A stretch of DNA of 64,000 nt, from positions 52,310 to 116,309 of the forward strand of contig MEHQ01000453.1 in NCBI GenBank assembly GCA_008828725.1. Reading direction: 5' to 3'. This DNA comes from Saccharina japonica. Its lineage: Eukaryota; Sar; Phaeophyceae; Laminariales; Laminariaceae. Each line of letters begins with the position of its first letter. Position 1 is the stretch's first letter. Below the pieces are notes generated by a model, which had not been told where the DNA came from, searched no databases, and worked only from the letters and a program-made list of their open reading frames with translations. This document shows positions 33,674 through 43,931 of this stretch, one piece after another. The position numbers and the translations under genes were made by a program.

Positions 33674-34503
33674 GACCTATGCCAATGGGAAAGCAAAGTT
33701 GGAAATCGATCTTTGAAATATTTGCCTGGAATTTTCAGGCTGAAAATCCGCTCGTACCGCCGCTGTGGGAAAAAAGGGGAAAAAGGTTTGATTTTTTTCT
33801 TATTTTTTTTCAAACGGCTTCAGGCCGCGCAATTTGCTCTTTCTTGTTGCAAATCGTCAACACCTTGATAAAAATCAGCTCGTGCGACGATAGACCTTCG
33901 ATCTCGACATAGACTCAGCCCACGACCAACCCGCTTCGTGTCGGGCAAGGCCAACGAGTGTAGATGACGGCCTCGAAGGTGTAAGGTGGATCCATGGTCT
34001 AGGGGGCGAGAGCTTGCCGGCGGCGTCCTACGCTCTTGTCCCAAACCCGAAAAAAAAACTATTTTTTGCCATTTGAGGCGGATGGAGAATTTTTGTCATC
34101 TGTTTTATGCACACCAACGGCCGATTGTCTGTTTATCATACGCCTGGCCAGCGCCCGCCACATATCACCGGCCATCGTGTAAACACGGTGACCCTAGGGT
34201 GGGTCGGAGCCCGTAGCGAGCGCACCGCGTTCAGAATTCATGACGCAGTCGTTGGTTTTGTCGATCCATGTTTTTCGAGGACTCGGAATCTCGCCGCTTT
34301 GAACTAACATCGGCTTGAGTTTTTCTCAAGCCGATCTTGTCCCAACATCGGCCCCAGAATTGCCTTTTTCGGGCTTTTCCAAAAGTTGGGAATATTCCGT
34401 TTTAAGAATCGGTCCCATAGCAAGCTTGTTGTGGAAAAATCTGGCGGGGATCTTAGGAATTCAAACTTTTTAGGGTGACTTTGCTTTCCCATTGGCATAG
34501 GTC
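33674..34503. mobile_element. Terminal-inverted-repeat element (830 bp) with TAA duplication
   Basis: Begins GACCTATGCCAATGGGAAAG and ends with the exact inverse (CTTTCCCATTGGCATAGGTC). TAA sits at both outer edges (33671-33673 and 34504-34506), fitting a 3-bp TWA target duplication as in PIF/Harbinger. An internal hairpin is present near 34308-34340 (CGGCTTGAG..CTCAAGCCG). No transposase frame was seen. Confidence 0.75.
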
Positions 34504-35165
34504 TAAATCACAGGGTATCCATGGGACCCAGGTACTCGGGTACTCATGGTGCCCAGGTACCCGGCTACCCGGCGGGTAATAGGTTATACCAGTAGATTGG
34601 ACATGAAGAATTGATATACGTATCGTACGTATCATATCATACCATATAATAGCATACGCCCGAGAAACACCGCCTATTACACGACGGGAAATCATGAAAA
34701 AATACCCTGGTAGGAAATTCCGGGAGGAGGGGAGAGCGCGCACCCAAAACACATGAAGATCGTCTCATCATCGCTACGAGATCCATACCATTTTTTTTGC
34801 CTATTTCATGTTGTCTTTTGTCCGCTCTTTTATGTGTGCATGTCCCCTTTTGTGCCCATGAACGTCTCTGTACGAATATTTTGTCAAGGGTACCCAGGTA
34901 CCCGCACTACCCGGGTACGTGTGTCTGAAGAAACGGGTACCCGACCACCGACCACGGGCACGGGTAATATATCTGGAAAAGGCGGGTACCCGTTTGGGTT
35001 CACCCGACGAGGTACTGTACAACTCTACTACTGTGTATCCGCCCTTTTGGTCTGCAGTGGGTAGCGCCTTTTAAGGGACCCCGCGATAAGGAAAACTGTG
35101 TGTAAATTACCTCAATTCATGGGCACCGTTTTTGCCCTCTATTGACTACACCAGTACCAACTCTC

Positions 35166-35254
35166 TTAACCCCTTTAAAAACTGGTCCCACATATTTTGG
35201 GATAAACTACTTGGAATTAGTGTGGGATAGTTTTTTCAGTTCTGAATGGGTTAA
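35166..35254 (-). mobile_element. Family A inverted-repeat element copy
   Basis: Complete 89-bp copy in reverse orientation, from TTAACCCCTTTAAAAACTGG to CAGTTCTGAATGGGTTAA. Confidence 0.8.
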
Positions 35255-35440
35255 GGGGCCGGTACCAGCTCTGATAAGGCACATCGGTATATAAGGGACC
35301 TCCAATACCGGAAACACTATGGTACTATTGATAGGGTCCCTTAAAAGGGGCTACGCGCTGTATTTTGTTTTCTCGAGAGGGCCTCTTCGGCTTCTCCCCG
35401 ACATGGTTGAAATATTAATGTCAAGACCCCACGGGCCTAG

Positions 35441-35442
<2 letters not shown>

Positions 35443-35472
<30 letters not shown>
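35443..35472. repeat. CT microsatellite
   Basis: Fourteen to fifteen CT units. Confidence 0.95.
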
Positions 35473-35475
<3 letters not shown>

Positions 35476-36892
35476 AAGTTGCATGGCAGCAGACGTGAGG
35501 AGAAAATCCGCATGTGCTCCCAGATTTTCTACGTACGAAAAATCCTGTACCGGGAACAGACGCACGTGCAGCATCGTAACGTGTACTATATACTATAATT
35601 CATTCCCAGTAACGTTCTTAGTACCATTCTTAGTATCATTATTAGCTACATTCTTCGCCTCGGCCTCCAAAGGGGAAACCTCTCACATGGCATCTGGATA
35701 CCGCCGCCGTTACCACTCCGCCACCCATCGCGATCCGTTTTTGCTAAACACGCCGGGTAGCAAGAAGACAGGAGCTGAGGGTCAAAGCGTCGCTGATTTT
35801 TGCCGGGGCCGGGCGACCCTTGAGAAGAACTCCGGAAAGGACTCGGGCATGGCAACCACCGCGAAGGTCGTCTTGAATGCGCAGGAGGTGGTAAAGGTCT
35901 TGCGTGGTGAGCGACTATTGATAGCGTTTCGGGGTACGTATATAAAAGAAATGATATACATACTTGAAGTACAAGTATATCATCCCTCAATCGGGGCCAA
36001 AATTGTTAAGGGACTTCGCTATATAAGAGAACCTGGCGCCCCGACGCACGATGGTACCTTATAGGGGGCCATGGTCCCTTGAATGGGTACCATGAACCCT
36101 TGAATGGGGGACATGGGCCCTTGAATGGGGCCACCTGCTGTACATAAGCATGATGACATGGTGACATGATCACTCTGTGGCTGGCATTTGTTGAAGAAAG
36201 GGACAATGAAGTACACTGTAGGATACAAAGGGGCTACATAACACTATAGCCATTGGTTGATTGGGTATATCTGATTGGCTCAGGGCCAGCGTTAGGGTTA
36301 GCTATGTTCGTCTCGTACGCAGTGTGTACCAACCATTTCGTCGAAAATGTGGAAAGCTACCCTCGAGAAAGATGGTCTCGCACCTGCTGTCTTGTGCCCG
36401 TTCCAGGTGCCACTCTAGCCCTCCTTCTGCACTTACCGACTACAGCAGTAGCACCTGGTACACGAACAACAAGGTTGACGTTACCCAGCCACAACGTATC
36501 GTATACGGCACGTCTCAGATCGAAACTGGGTACGTAGTGAGTAAGTGTCTCTCTCACCCACACTACTGCTGTGTCGACTCTTAAGATAGTACGCGTAAGA
36601 TAAGGTAGTTATCGACACGGTAGTAGGAACTCCCGCTGGTGGAGATATTTGTTGCTGTCGGCGGGAGCTTTGGGTCGGACGAGACGAATCTCCGGCTTCA
36701 CCCAGGTCGATCAACAATAAGCCGTGCCCTTTTGAGGCAAGCCCTATCCCCTACACTTTAGGCCGCCGTGGAAGTTGCTCAAAACAAGGCATGCCCCATC
36801 CCCGCGTTAAAATTTAGGCGGCCGTAGAAGTTGCTCAAAATAAGGAATGCACTACGAGTTGGGCCAGCCAAAATAATGTTTTTAAAGCAGAT

Positions 36893-37167
36893 TGGCCATG
36901 CCCCGACCAATTTAACGAATTTGGACCTGGAATTTGGACAAAGTGTAGATCATGTACTAACCAACACACTTGCCGCCTGCCCTTGTTTTTTTTTTTTTCC
37001 TCGAGAGAGATACGACGATCCAAAAATTGAAAAAAATGCAAAAGCGATCAAAACTACTCGGAAAAAAAAAAATCAAAGAGGGCAGGCGGCAGGTATTTTT
37101 GCACGTACGGTTCAAAGACGTGGTTAAAATGTCAGAGTAAAACTCTCAAAATTGGTCGGGGCATGGC
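36893..37167. mobile_element. Nested inverted-repeat element (about 275 bp)
   Basis: Outer ends GCCATGCCCCGACCAATTT and the inverse AAATTGGTCGGGGCATGGC. An inner inverted pair, GCCGCCTGCCCT and AGGGCAGGCGGC, surrounds a poly-T/poly-A loop. Two tandem copies of a GGCNGCCGT(G/A)GAAGTTGCTCAAAA motif lie just upstream (36760-36840). Confidence 0.7.
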
Positions 37168-37204
37168 GGAAATACCTTTTGTTTTACCAGGTTTGAGTAT
37201 ACCC

Positions 37205-37370
37205 CTCCCCCCCCCTCGGTGCTCCGTCTCGAAAGGGATGCATGGTCAATGGTCAAATGTCTAAGGCAAGCAACAAATGAGTACGCCCCCCCCGAGGGGC
37301 GATTCGATGCGTCTATGGTCATACGACTACGGTCGCTGCAAGACATGAGTAACACCCCCCCCCCCACCCC
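37205..37370. repeat. GGTCAAATG..ATGAGTA repeat copy
   Basis: Contains TAAGGCAAGCAACAAATGAG and GTCTATGGTCATACGACTAC. The same blocks reappear at 58350-58400 and 58885-58925, there separated by about 460 bp of other sequence. Confidence 0.6.
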
Positions 37371-37500
37371 TCCCCCACCCCCCCCGCCCTTGGCCAGGTT
37401 TCGGAAATAGGGTGCAGTTTCAGACTTTTTTTTCTTCATATACCCCTCTCTCACCACCCCATTTGTTTTTTCGCTGCCGTGCCTGTTAACGCCTCCACAG

Positions 37501-39974
37501 TGGATGTCGAAGAGGGCCTAGCGCTGCTCCTCGTCGCTGGCCCTCAAGACGAGCCGCTCCGCACCCGCTGGTCGTTCTTGAAGAACCTTCCGCACGGGCT
37601 GCTCGACGAAACTCCACTGGACCAGCCTAAGGTCGATCGAGTAGAGAACGGTGGGGGCGATGGGAGAGAGGGGCACTGGCAGGAGGAGGGGCAGGCGGGT
37701 CGCGACGAGGGCCAGGAACGTTTGGGGCAAGAACAGCTCGCAGTTGATATTCTCTGTGACCTGTGGCAAGGTGGGGAAGAGGAAAATGCGCAGGCGGGCA
37801 GTGCCAGGGGTCTCTTGGGCCTTCAGAGAGCTTTCGACGAGCAGAGCTTGTGGTACAGCGAGGACGGGATGGGTGAGGAGGGGGAGGGGACGGAAGCGGC
37901 ATGGCAGGGAAGAGATGTAGGGTCGGCGTGTCTGCACGGCGGCACAACGGTACCTTCGACTGATACCTACCAAGAGGTGTGGTCGACGTGCAATCACCAG
38001 CACGAGCAGGGGCACGAGGAGATGGGAGGGGTACACGACCATGCCAACGGGAGCTGTCACCATGCCCACGACACCTTTCACCATGCCCACGAGTCCTGTC
38101 ACCATGCCCACGACACCTTTCACCATGCCCACGAGTCCTGTCACCATGCCCACGAGTCCTGTCACCAGACCAACGAGAGCTGTCACCATGCCAACGAGAC
38201 CAATGGCACCTGTCACCATGCCAGCGAGACCTTTCACCATGCCCACGACGCCTGTCACCATGCCAGCGAGACCTTTCACCATGCCCACGACGCCTGTCAC
38301 CATGCCAGCGAGACCTTTCACCATGCCCACGAGACCTGTCACCATGGCCACGAGTCCTCTCACCATGCCAACGACACCTGTCACCATGCCAGCGAGACCT
38401 TTCACCATGTCAATGACACCTGTCACCATGCCAACGACACCTGTCACCATGCCAGCGACACCTGTCACCATGCCGACGATACCTGTGAAGCGGATTTGCA
38501 GGACTGGGCGAGGCCCTTGACAGCGGGCGCTGGGCCGACCGCACGCTCCGTCGAAAGAAACCCAGGCTCGGAAGACTCTTTCCAGGCTCTACTGTCAGAC
38601 GGTGACAGAAGCGATTTCTCTCCAGAAGACCTGCTGGCGATTTCCCCGGAAATTTTCTCCGGCAGCGAGGACTCGCTGGCCCTTCCCACCGCCCGCGCTG
38701 AGTTTGTCGATCTGGTGCCTCTAGCGCGGCCCTCCCCTTCCACGCCTACAGGCCACCCCGAGGATGGAGCTGCTTCTGGGAGCGACGACCTGCTGCTGCG
38801 CGAGGCAGCGTCTATCGTTACTCATGCATGCCAAGCTGAGACGGCGGGCATGAGCAGTGACGAAGCCGCCGCGAGAAGATTAGAAGAGATCGAGCGCGGT
38901 ATGGTATCGCTGTCAGTGCTTGATCAGAGGGGGGTGGAAACTGCGGCGGGGAGGGGGGAGCAGGGAGTTCATCTAGAGGAGAACGAGACGAAGGACGACC
39001 CTGACGACAATGGGACCCCGGCCACCCCCTGCACTGCGTTTGTCGACCACATCCCTCCCGCGTGGCGCTTCCTTCCCTCGTCCGCACCTTCCGTCGTAAG
39101 TGCGGCGGCTTCCGGGAGCGACGGCCTGCTGGTACCCGAGACAGCGTCTACCGCTACGCATGCATGCCAAGATAGGCCGGCGAGCGTGAGCGGCGACCGA
39201 GCCACCGCGATGAGGTTAAAAGTCATCGATCGCGAAATGTCGTCGCTGTCAGTGGTTGATGACATGATGGAGACGGCTGCGGTGGAAGAGGAGGAAAAGG
39301 TTCATCAAGAGGAGAAAAAATGGGAGGAGTCGCTAGAAAACCCTGGTGGCGTTCGCAATGCGGGCGACGACGTCGGGGAAATGTCGCCGCTTGGGATGGA
39401 GTCCCGGCCGGGGATTCGCGATCTCCTCGTTGCGGCTGCGCGCCCGGATGAGCCCTCGAATCTTCGCCCACCCACCTCCTCTTCTCGGCAGTTGGATGAT
39501 ACGCGAGAGGTGGATGGCGCTCACCCCTCAGCGCCTCGCACCTCGAATCCGACCGTGTTGCCGGCACCGTCGGCGTCTTTAACGGCGGTTTCATGCGGCG
39601 GCGCAACCTCCGACGTTTCGCTCTCAAGAGCGGCCAGAAGTACCATTGAGGGTGTCCAGGTGGGGAGGAGCACCGCTTTCAGCGATGGAAGAGGCGTTTC
39701 TCCTAGCGGGAGGGGCGGTGAACGGGCGGAGAAGGGCACTACCGCGGGGCTGGGCGTGGTTTGCGAACGCGCGCTGAAGGAGGGAGAGGTTGTGTTTGAG
39801 GAGAAGGCTTTGCTTTGGGTGTCGCTGCAGGCGGTGGAGCCGGCGGTGTGGGCAGCGGTGACGAGCGCTGTTACCGCTATTGCCAAGCGTTCGGGACTGA
39901 TTGCGATGGACTTGCTGCAAGCCGTTGCTTTCGACAACGCGGACCCCTCGACACAAGACCGTGTACTCCAGCTG
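37501..39974 (+). CDS. SET-domain methyltransferase gene, first visible exon: His/Cys heptads, acidic duplication and SET N-terminus
   Basis: An 824-codon exon entering in phase 1 after a pyrimidine-rich acceptor (CCTCCACAG) and leaving in phase 0 at CTCCAGCTG|GTGAGA. Domains in order: a Gln/Glu/Gly-rich leader; about 21 heptads of the form [CF]-H-H-A-[HNS]-[DE]-[TSA] (residues about 180-330); a Ser/Asp-rich acidic region; two tandem copies of a roughly 95-residue unit (38697-38985 and 39033-39318); and then the SET N-terminus, K-G-T-T-A-G-L-G-V-V-C-E-R-A-L-K-E-G-E-V followed by F-E-E. SET proteins methylate lysines of histones or other proteins using S-adenosylmethionine. No MYND finger follows, unlike classical SMYD enzymes. 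Upstream exons must exist; the first in-frame ATG is only at 37869. The reverse frame across 37518-38471 is also open, so the leader is less certain than the rest. Confidence 0.8.
38041..38490 (+). repeat. 21-bp coding minisatellite (His/Cys heptads)
   Basis: Roughly 21 units of 21 bp with consensus TGTCACCATGCCCACGAGACC or TTTCACCATGCCAGCGAGACC, alternating. Several frames on both strands stay open because the unit contains no stop. Confidence 0.9.
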
Positions 39975-40432
39975 GTGAGAAAAAGCCTCCATACTATTGT
40001 GGGTATCGTTAAGACATGCAAGGTTTTCATTTATATGGAGGCTTTCGGGTGTGGGGAGACGCAAGGTAAAATCCGATGACGTTTCGTGCAGCTGAACAAG
40101 ACGAAAGGTTCACCACCCGTTGCAGATTAGAAGTCTATACAGCGCAAAAAACGAACGGTATAACGACCAGCGAATTTTAATCGGTATGTCTCATCTGTGT
40201 TCGGCAGGTGTTTTTTTGTTTTCTTGTCACACAAAAATCTTCATGAACCACTGATAGCAGATTGCCTTCTCCCGTCGCTTTTGGCTTAGGCGGGAGGGGG
40301 AACAGGGGGGGGGGGCTGGAATTATGGAGTAAGGTGACTTTTTCATCGCCAAGCGGGAGTCGGTTGTAGCCAAGTACCGGTAGCTCTTTTGCACGGAGCT
40401 TGACGTGCGAGTTCCGAAGTGAAGAGAGTGAG

Positions 40433-40520
40433 CTTAACCCCTTTTATTACTGAAACATGGTGTTCACCCTAACTCCAAGTAGTTTATACCCAAAACGTGG
40501 GTGGAGTTCGAGAGGGCTGA
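40433..40520 (+). mobile_element. Family A inverted-repeat element copy (degenerate)
   Basis: Left end TTAACCCCTTTTATTACTG with core CTAACTCCAAGTAGTTTATACC. The right end is eroded. It lies in SET intron 1. Confidence 0.55.
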
Positions 40521-40747
40521 AGCTTTATTTTTCCCATCTGCCGGGGGATTATAAAGATTCCAATGTTTTATTTCATGTTTTATGACGTTGTCTTCGGCCA
40601 CTCGCTTGGTCGTCGCTCCGGTACCGCGCACCCTGTACGGTACGTTTGCTGCGTCGATGTTGGAATTCCTATACCGGTGCGTCGGTTCGGTTTGGTCCCT
40701 CGCTACTGCGTCATTGCTTCGTATCCATCTATCGGTGCTCTCGGCAG

Positions 40748-41024
40748 TTCGCACCAGAACGAGACGCCTTCCCCGCTGGCCTCCGCCGAGCGTGGGACGA
40801 TGCTTTAGATGCCTTGCACCAAGCCGGCGCGCTCAGCCGTCCCGCTGCGTCTCCCGCGGCAGAGGGAAGCTTGGGGGGTGGGGTTCAAGCCGGCACCCTG
40901 GGCGGAGATGGCGGAGAAGGCCTGGGGTATGAGCGCCGGTGTTTGCTGTCGAAGGTTTTGATGATCTGCGAGACCAACATATTTGGAGAGCACGATCAGG
41001 GGGGGGGGGGGGGGGGGGGGGGGG
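40748..41024 (+). CDS. SET-domain gene, exon 2
   Basis: Enters in phase 0 after CTCTCGGCAG, reading F-A-P-E-R-D-A-F-P-A-G-L-R-R-A-W, then D-D-A-L-D-A-L-H-Q-A-G. After a Gly/Ala linker comes R-C-L-L-S-K-V-L-M-I-C-E-T-N-I-F-G-E, which matches the conserved helix and N-x-F-G turn just before the SET core in SMYD proteins. The exon then runs into a run of 27 G (40999-41025), encoding about eight Gly. The only GT at its end is a weak donor (GGG|GTTCCC). With the printed length the phase (1) fits the next exon, but homopolymer counts are unreliable and the border is uncertain. Confidence 0.7.
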
Positions 41025-41309
41025 GTTCCCCCATGGTTGTCGTGCTTATTGATCGCCGGTGCTGCCGGTGCTGGCTTCTGGCTTTGCTACGGTAGTACCG
41101 TTCCTCTCCTGTATGTTGTGAAATAACTTTAATAGGATGGATTTTGATTAAATAAAACGATCTCACAGCTTTTTTTTATTTATTTTTCAAAGAACACCAG
41201 CCGACGTAAAGTGGAGGGCGTTAGTTCGCACCAATAACTGTCTTGATTCTTGATCGCCGCCCTGGCTTCCGGCTCTGCTACTGCCGCTCCTCTCTGCTTA
41301 GCTCTCGGG

Positions 41310-41449
41310 ACCAGATCTTTCCGAAAACAGCTTGTTTATTCGGTATTGTCATTCGGTATTGGCAACCTTATCCTCTCCCGTTATGGGAAAATCGAGCGCT
41401 GAAAACGATCGCACCCCTGCGCGAACTCAATGCTCTTTATTACGGTAAT
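41310..41449 (+). mobile_element. Half copy of the TTACCGTAAAGAG hairpin element
   Basis: Matches one arm of the element at 49961-50242, including TTCGGTATTG, GATCGCACCCCTGCGCGAAC and the terminal ATTACGGTAA. Confidence 0.6.
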
Positions 41450-41699
41450 TAATCTTGTCACGTACCGTCTGTGACAATATCCATATGCTCATATACACCA
41501 TATATATACACCATATATGCTCTTAAACCGGGATACCTACGTATCCGTACAGTACAGTAGTTGTGTCTCCTCTTTTGCAGGTACGCGATGTAGTCAGCAG
41601 GCAGTAGTCAGTAGGCAGTAGTTAGTAGTCAGTAGGCAGTAGTTAGTGTAGGACACGGCGGTTTCGAACGGGTCCTCCGTGGGTCGGTGGAGTGGAAAC

Positions 41700-42060
41700 A
41701 TGCACACCTCAGACAGATCATCTACAGATCAGACAAATCATCTACAGATCAGATAGATCATCTACAGATCAGATATATCATCTACAGATCAGGTAGATCA
41801 TCTACAGATAGATCATCTACAGATATATAATCTACAGATAGATCACCTACAGATAGATCATCTACAGATAAATCATCTAGATCCTAACCTTCCGTTGTGA
41901 ACTGCTGTGCAGGATCTGTATAGTACAGATCCAACCCAGGCAACATGTTCTAGATCATGCAGGTTATACGGCTCCCACCCGGCAACCTTATGAGCTAGAT
42001 CATACAGATCATACAGATGATACATATCAGAAACATGTCTGCCCTGAAAGATCTAGACCA
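41700..42060 (-). repeat. GATCATCTACAGATC array and inverted GATCTGTATGATC copy
   Basis: About ten imperfect units of CATCTACAGATAGAT (41715-41880) precede an inverted copy of the family at 13555-13815. Shared blocks include GTTCCCACCCGGCAAC-like sequence and CATGTCTGCCCTGAAAG. Confidence 0.75.
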
Positions 42061-42130
42061 CCAAGTGCGAATCGATGATCCTCTTTCTCTCTTTTTCAAT
42101 ATCCCATGGGATTGTCCATCCTACTGCAGC

Positions 42131-42269
42131 ATTACGGAGGGCCATAGTAAACACTAGTTAATAGGACCTGCGTTATACACAAACACCACTATATTTCCCT
42201 ATTTTTGCTAACAATATTTGGTCCTATTATATGATATTATATGATATTTACTATGGTCCCCCGCAATAG
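42131..42269. mobile_element. Family B inverted-repeat element
   Basis: Ends ACGGAGGGCCATAGTAAACA and TTTACTATGGTCCCCCG are inverted to each other; the interior is AT-rich with ATAGGACC. A partial neighbour lies at 42283-42420. Further copies are at 45802-45900, 60118-60220 and 62484-62609. Confidence 0.7.
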
Positions 42270-42478
42270 TAACATTGTTACAAGAGGACCAAATATTGTT
42301 ATTTAATCGTAAAAATAGGCAAATAGAAGTATGTAGGTTTTGTTTGTGTCGCAGGTCCTATTTACTACAATTTACTACTATTTATTATACTCGTAGTCCC
42401 CTGTAGTAGCCTCTCGAGTTCGCCCTAAGTGCGATGGAGGGTGACCCACTGCAGGATATACCGCAATCGGGTGGTGCC

Positions 42479-42724
42479 GCATGCTACGATAGAGGTGCAC
42501 CATGTTTTTTCTGAGCTCCTCACTTAAGGAGCGTCATACCTCACCGAAAAAATGGTTTTGGAGGAAACAAAAAGTGCTGCCAGATGAGAAATCCCATGAC
42601 CGAAGTACGTCTGAAACATATTTCGTCGCAAAATTAAAGTCCGACGAATTTGGGTTAAGGAGTCTTTAATAGATCGTTCAGAAAATGATTCAGCCAAAAA
42701 GTGCTACCTCTACCGTAGCACTAG
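42479..42724. mobile_element. Family C-related inverted-repeat element
   Basis: Left end ATGCTACGATAGAGGTGC, right end GTGCTACCTCTACCGTAGCA. It also has CACTTAAGGAGCG-type internal palindromic sequence. It lies in SET intron 2. Confidence 0.7.
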
Positions 42725-43224
42725 TCTGGTTTAATATCAAACATCGACTGCAGAAAAAATAGTATGCCATCATGGATATACAAAGGGCTTAGGCGTGGAA
42801 ATGTGAGAGAGAGAAAGCGACGAGGGCGAACGTGTTGCGAATTGAGGGCGGAACCAGAAGCATGCACCTTCTGCCTTGAGTCTTGATGCTGCCAGCACGA
42901 TACTACAAAGGTATCGCGAAACGACTGCTTTTTTCCCCCCTGTTTCCGTCGTCGTCCCTTTGTTTTTTTGTATCGTCTATTATATACCCGCACGCCAAAT
43001 CGCCTGCGCGTACGCTGGCTGCTCGTCGTCCTCTCTTCATGAAAAACTAAGTTTTTTTTACGTAACTTGGCATGTTTCCGTGCTTGCTCTACCACTGTGC
43101 AAAACTGTGGTGAAAACTAATAATGTATTACGTAACTCGTCATGTGTCCGTGCTTGCTTTCTCTTGCAAAACGGTGGCCTATCGCATCAAACCTACGGGG
43201 CTGCGTCAACTTGAATCGGAGCAG

Positions 43225-43297
43225 AGGTGATGCACGGATCTCGGTCGCTGTTCGAACTGGCTTGCCGGATGAACCATAGCTGCCTCCCGAACTGCAG
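43225..43297 (+). CDS. SET-domain gene, exon 3: NHSC motif
   Basis: Seventy-three bases after GGAGCAG, entering in phase 1 and leaving in phase 2 at TGCAG|GTGTGT. It encodes V-M-H-G-S-R-S-L-F-E-L-A-C-R-M-N-H-S-C-L, then P-N-C. The N-H-S-C-x-P-N motif (43272-43292) forms the S-adenosylmethionine pocket and pseudoknot of SET domains. The preceding S-L-F-E-L-A-C-R-M helix is typical of the SMYD group. Confidence 0.85.
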
Positions 43298-43790
43298 GTG
43301 TGTGATGTGTGCGGTACATATGCTACAGTATGGACAGCCAATATTGATATCGATTCAACACTGCTGTATTCAACATAGTATTGAACGCTGCAACACTGTG
43401 TTGAACACTTCAACACTGTATTGAACACTCCAACACTGTATTTAGCATAATATTGATCATGGTATTGGACACTTCAACACTGCTGTATGCTGCGATCCGG
43501 GCAGCACATTTTAGTCCGCTCGGCATGGTGGTGCTGCTGGTATGTTTGTTTGTTCTTATTTTTATTTTTTTATTTTTTTCATCCCGTTTATCCCATTTAG
43601 TATATCCGCCCTTATTTTCTCTCTCCATCCCACAGTAGTAGCGGGGGGGGCAGACAACAGCCCCCCTCCCCACTACTGCTCGTTTCTTGTTTTTTTTTGT
43701 CGCGAGACAACTTCAGCCTTTTCTTCCCTCGTCGGCTTGCGTCGATTTGGTGTCTGCCTCGCCTTGGCGTGTGTGTTGTGTTGCGTGCAG

Positions 43791-43931
43791 CTACCACGTG
43801 CAGAATGGAGCGATGACGGTTCGGGCGATGTTTGCATTAGAGCCCGGCACGGAGCTGTTGGTGTCGTACTTGCCGATCCATGAAGCCATCGGTCCAACCC
43901 CCAACAGGCAGGACATGCTTAGCCTAAACAA
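43791..43931 (+). CDS. SET-domain gene, exon 4: catalytic tyrosine
   Basis: Enters in phase 2 after TTGCGTGCAG, completing a Ser codon, so the protein reads N-C-S-Y-H-V-Q-N-G-A-M-T-V-R-A-M, then E-P-G-T-E-L-L-V-S-Y-L-P. The Tyr at 43867-43869 in G-T-E-L-L-V-S-Y is the catalytic residue of SET domains. The exon ends L-S-L-N with two bases of a Lys codon before a strong donor (AAACAA|GTGAGT). All key active-site features are intact, so the enzyme is probably functional. Confidence 0.9.

Noticed and set aside
37518..38471. 317-codon minus-strand frame with G-M-V-T-G-V repeats
   Set aside because: It comes from a stop-free 21-bp repeat; the plus frame is continuous with the SET domain and is preferred.
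38041..38490. CRISPR-like regular array
   Set aside because: The 21-bp units are contiguous, without spacers, and lie in an exon of a eukaryotic gene.
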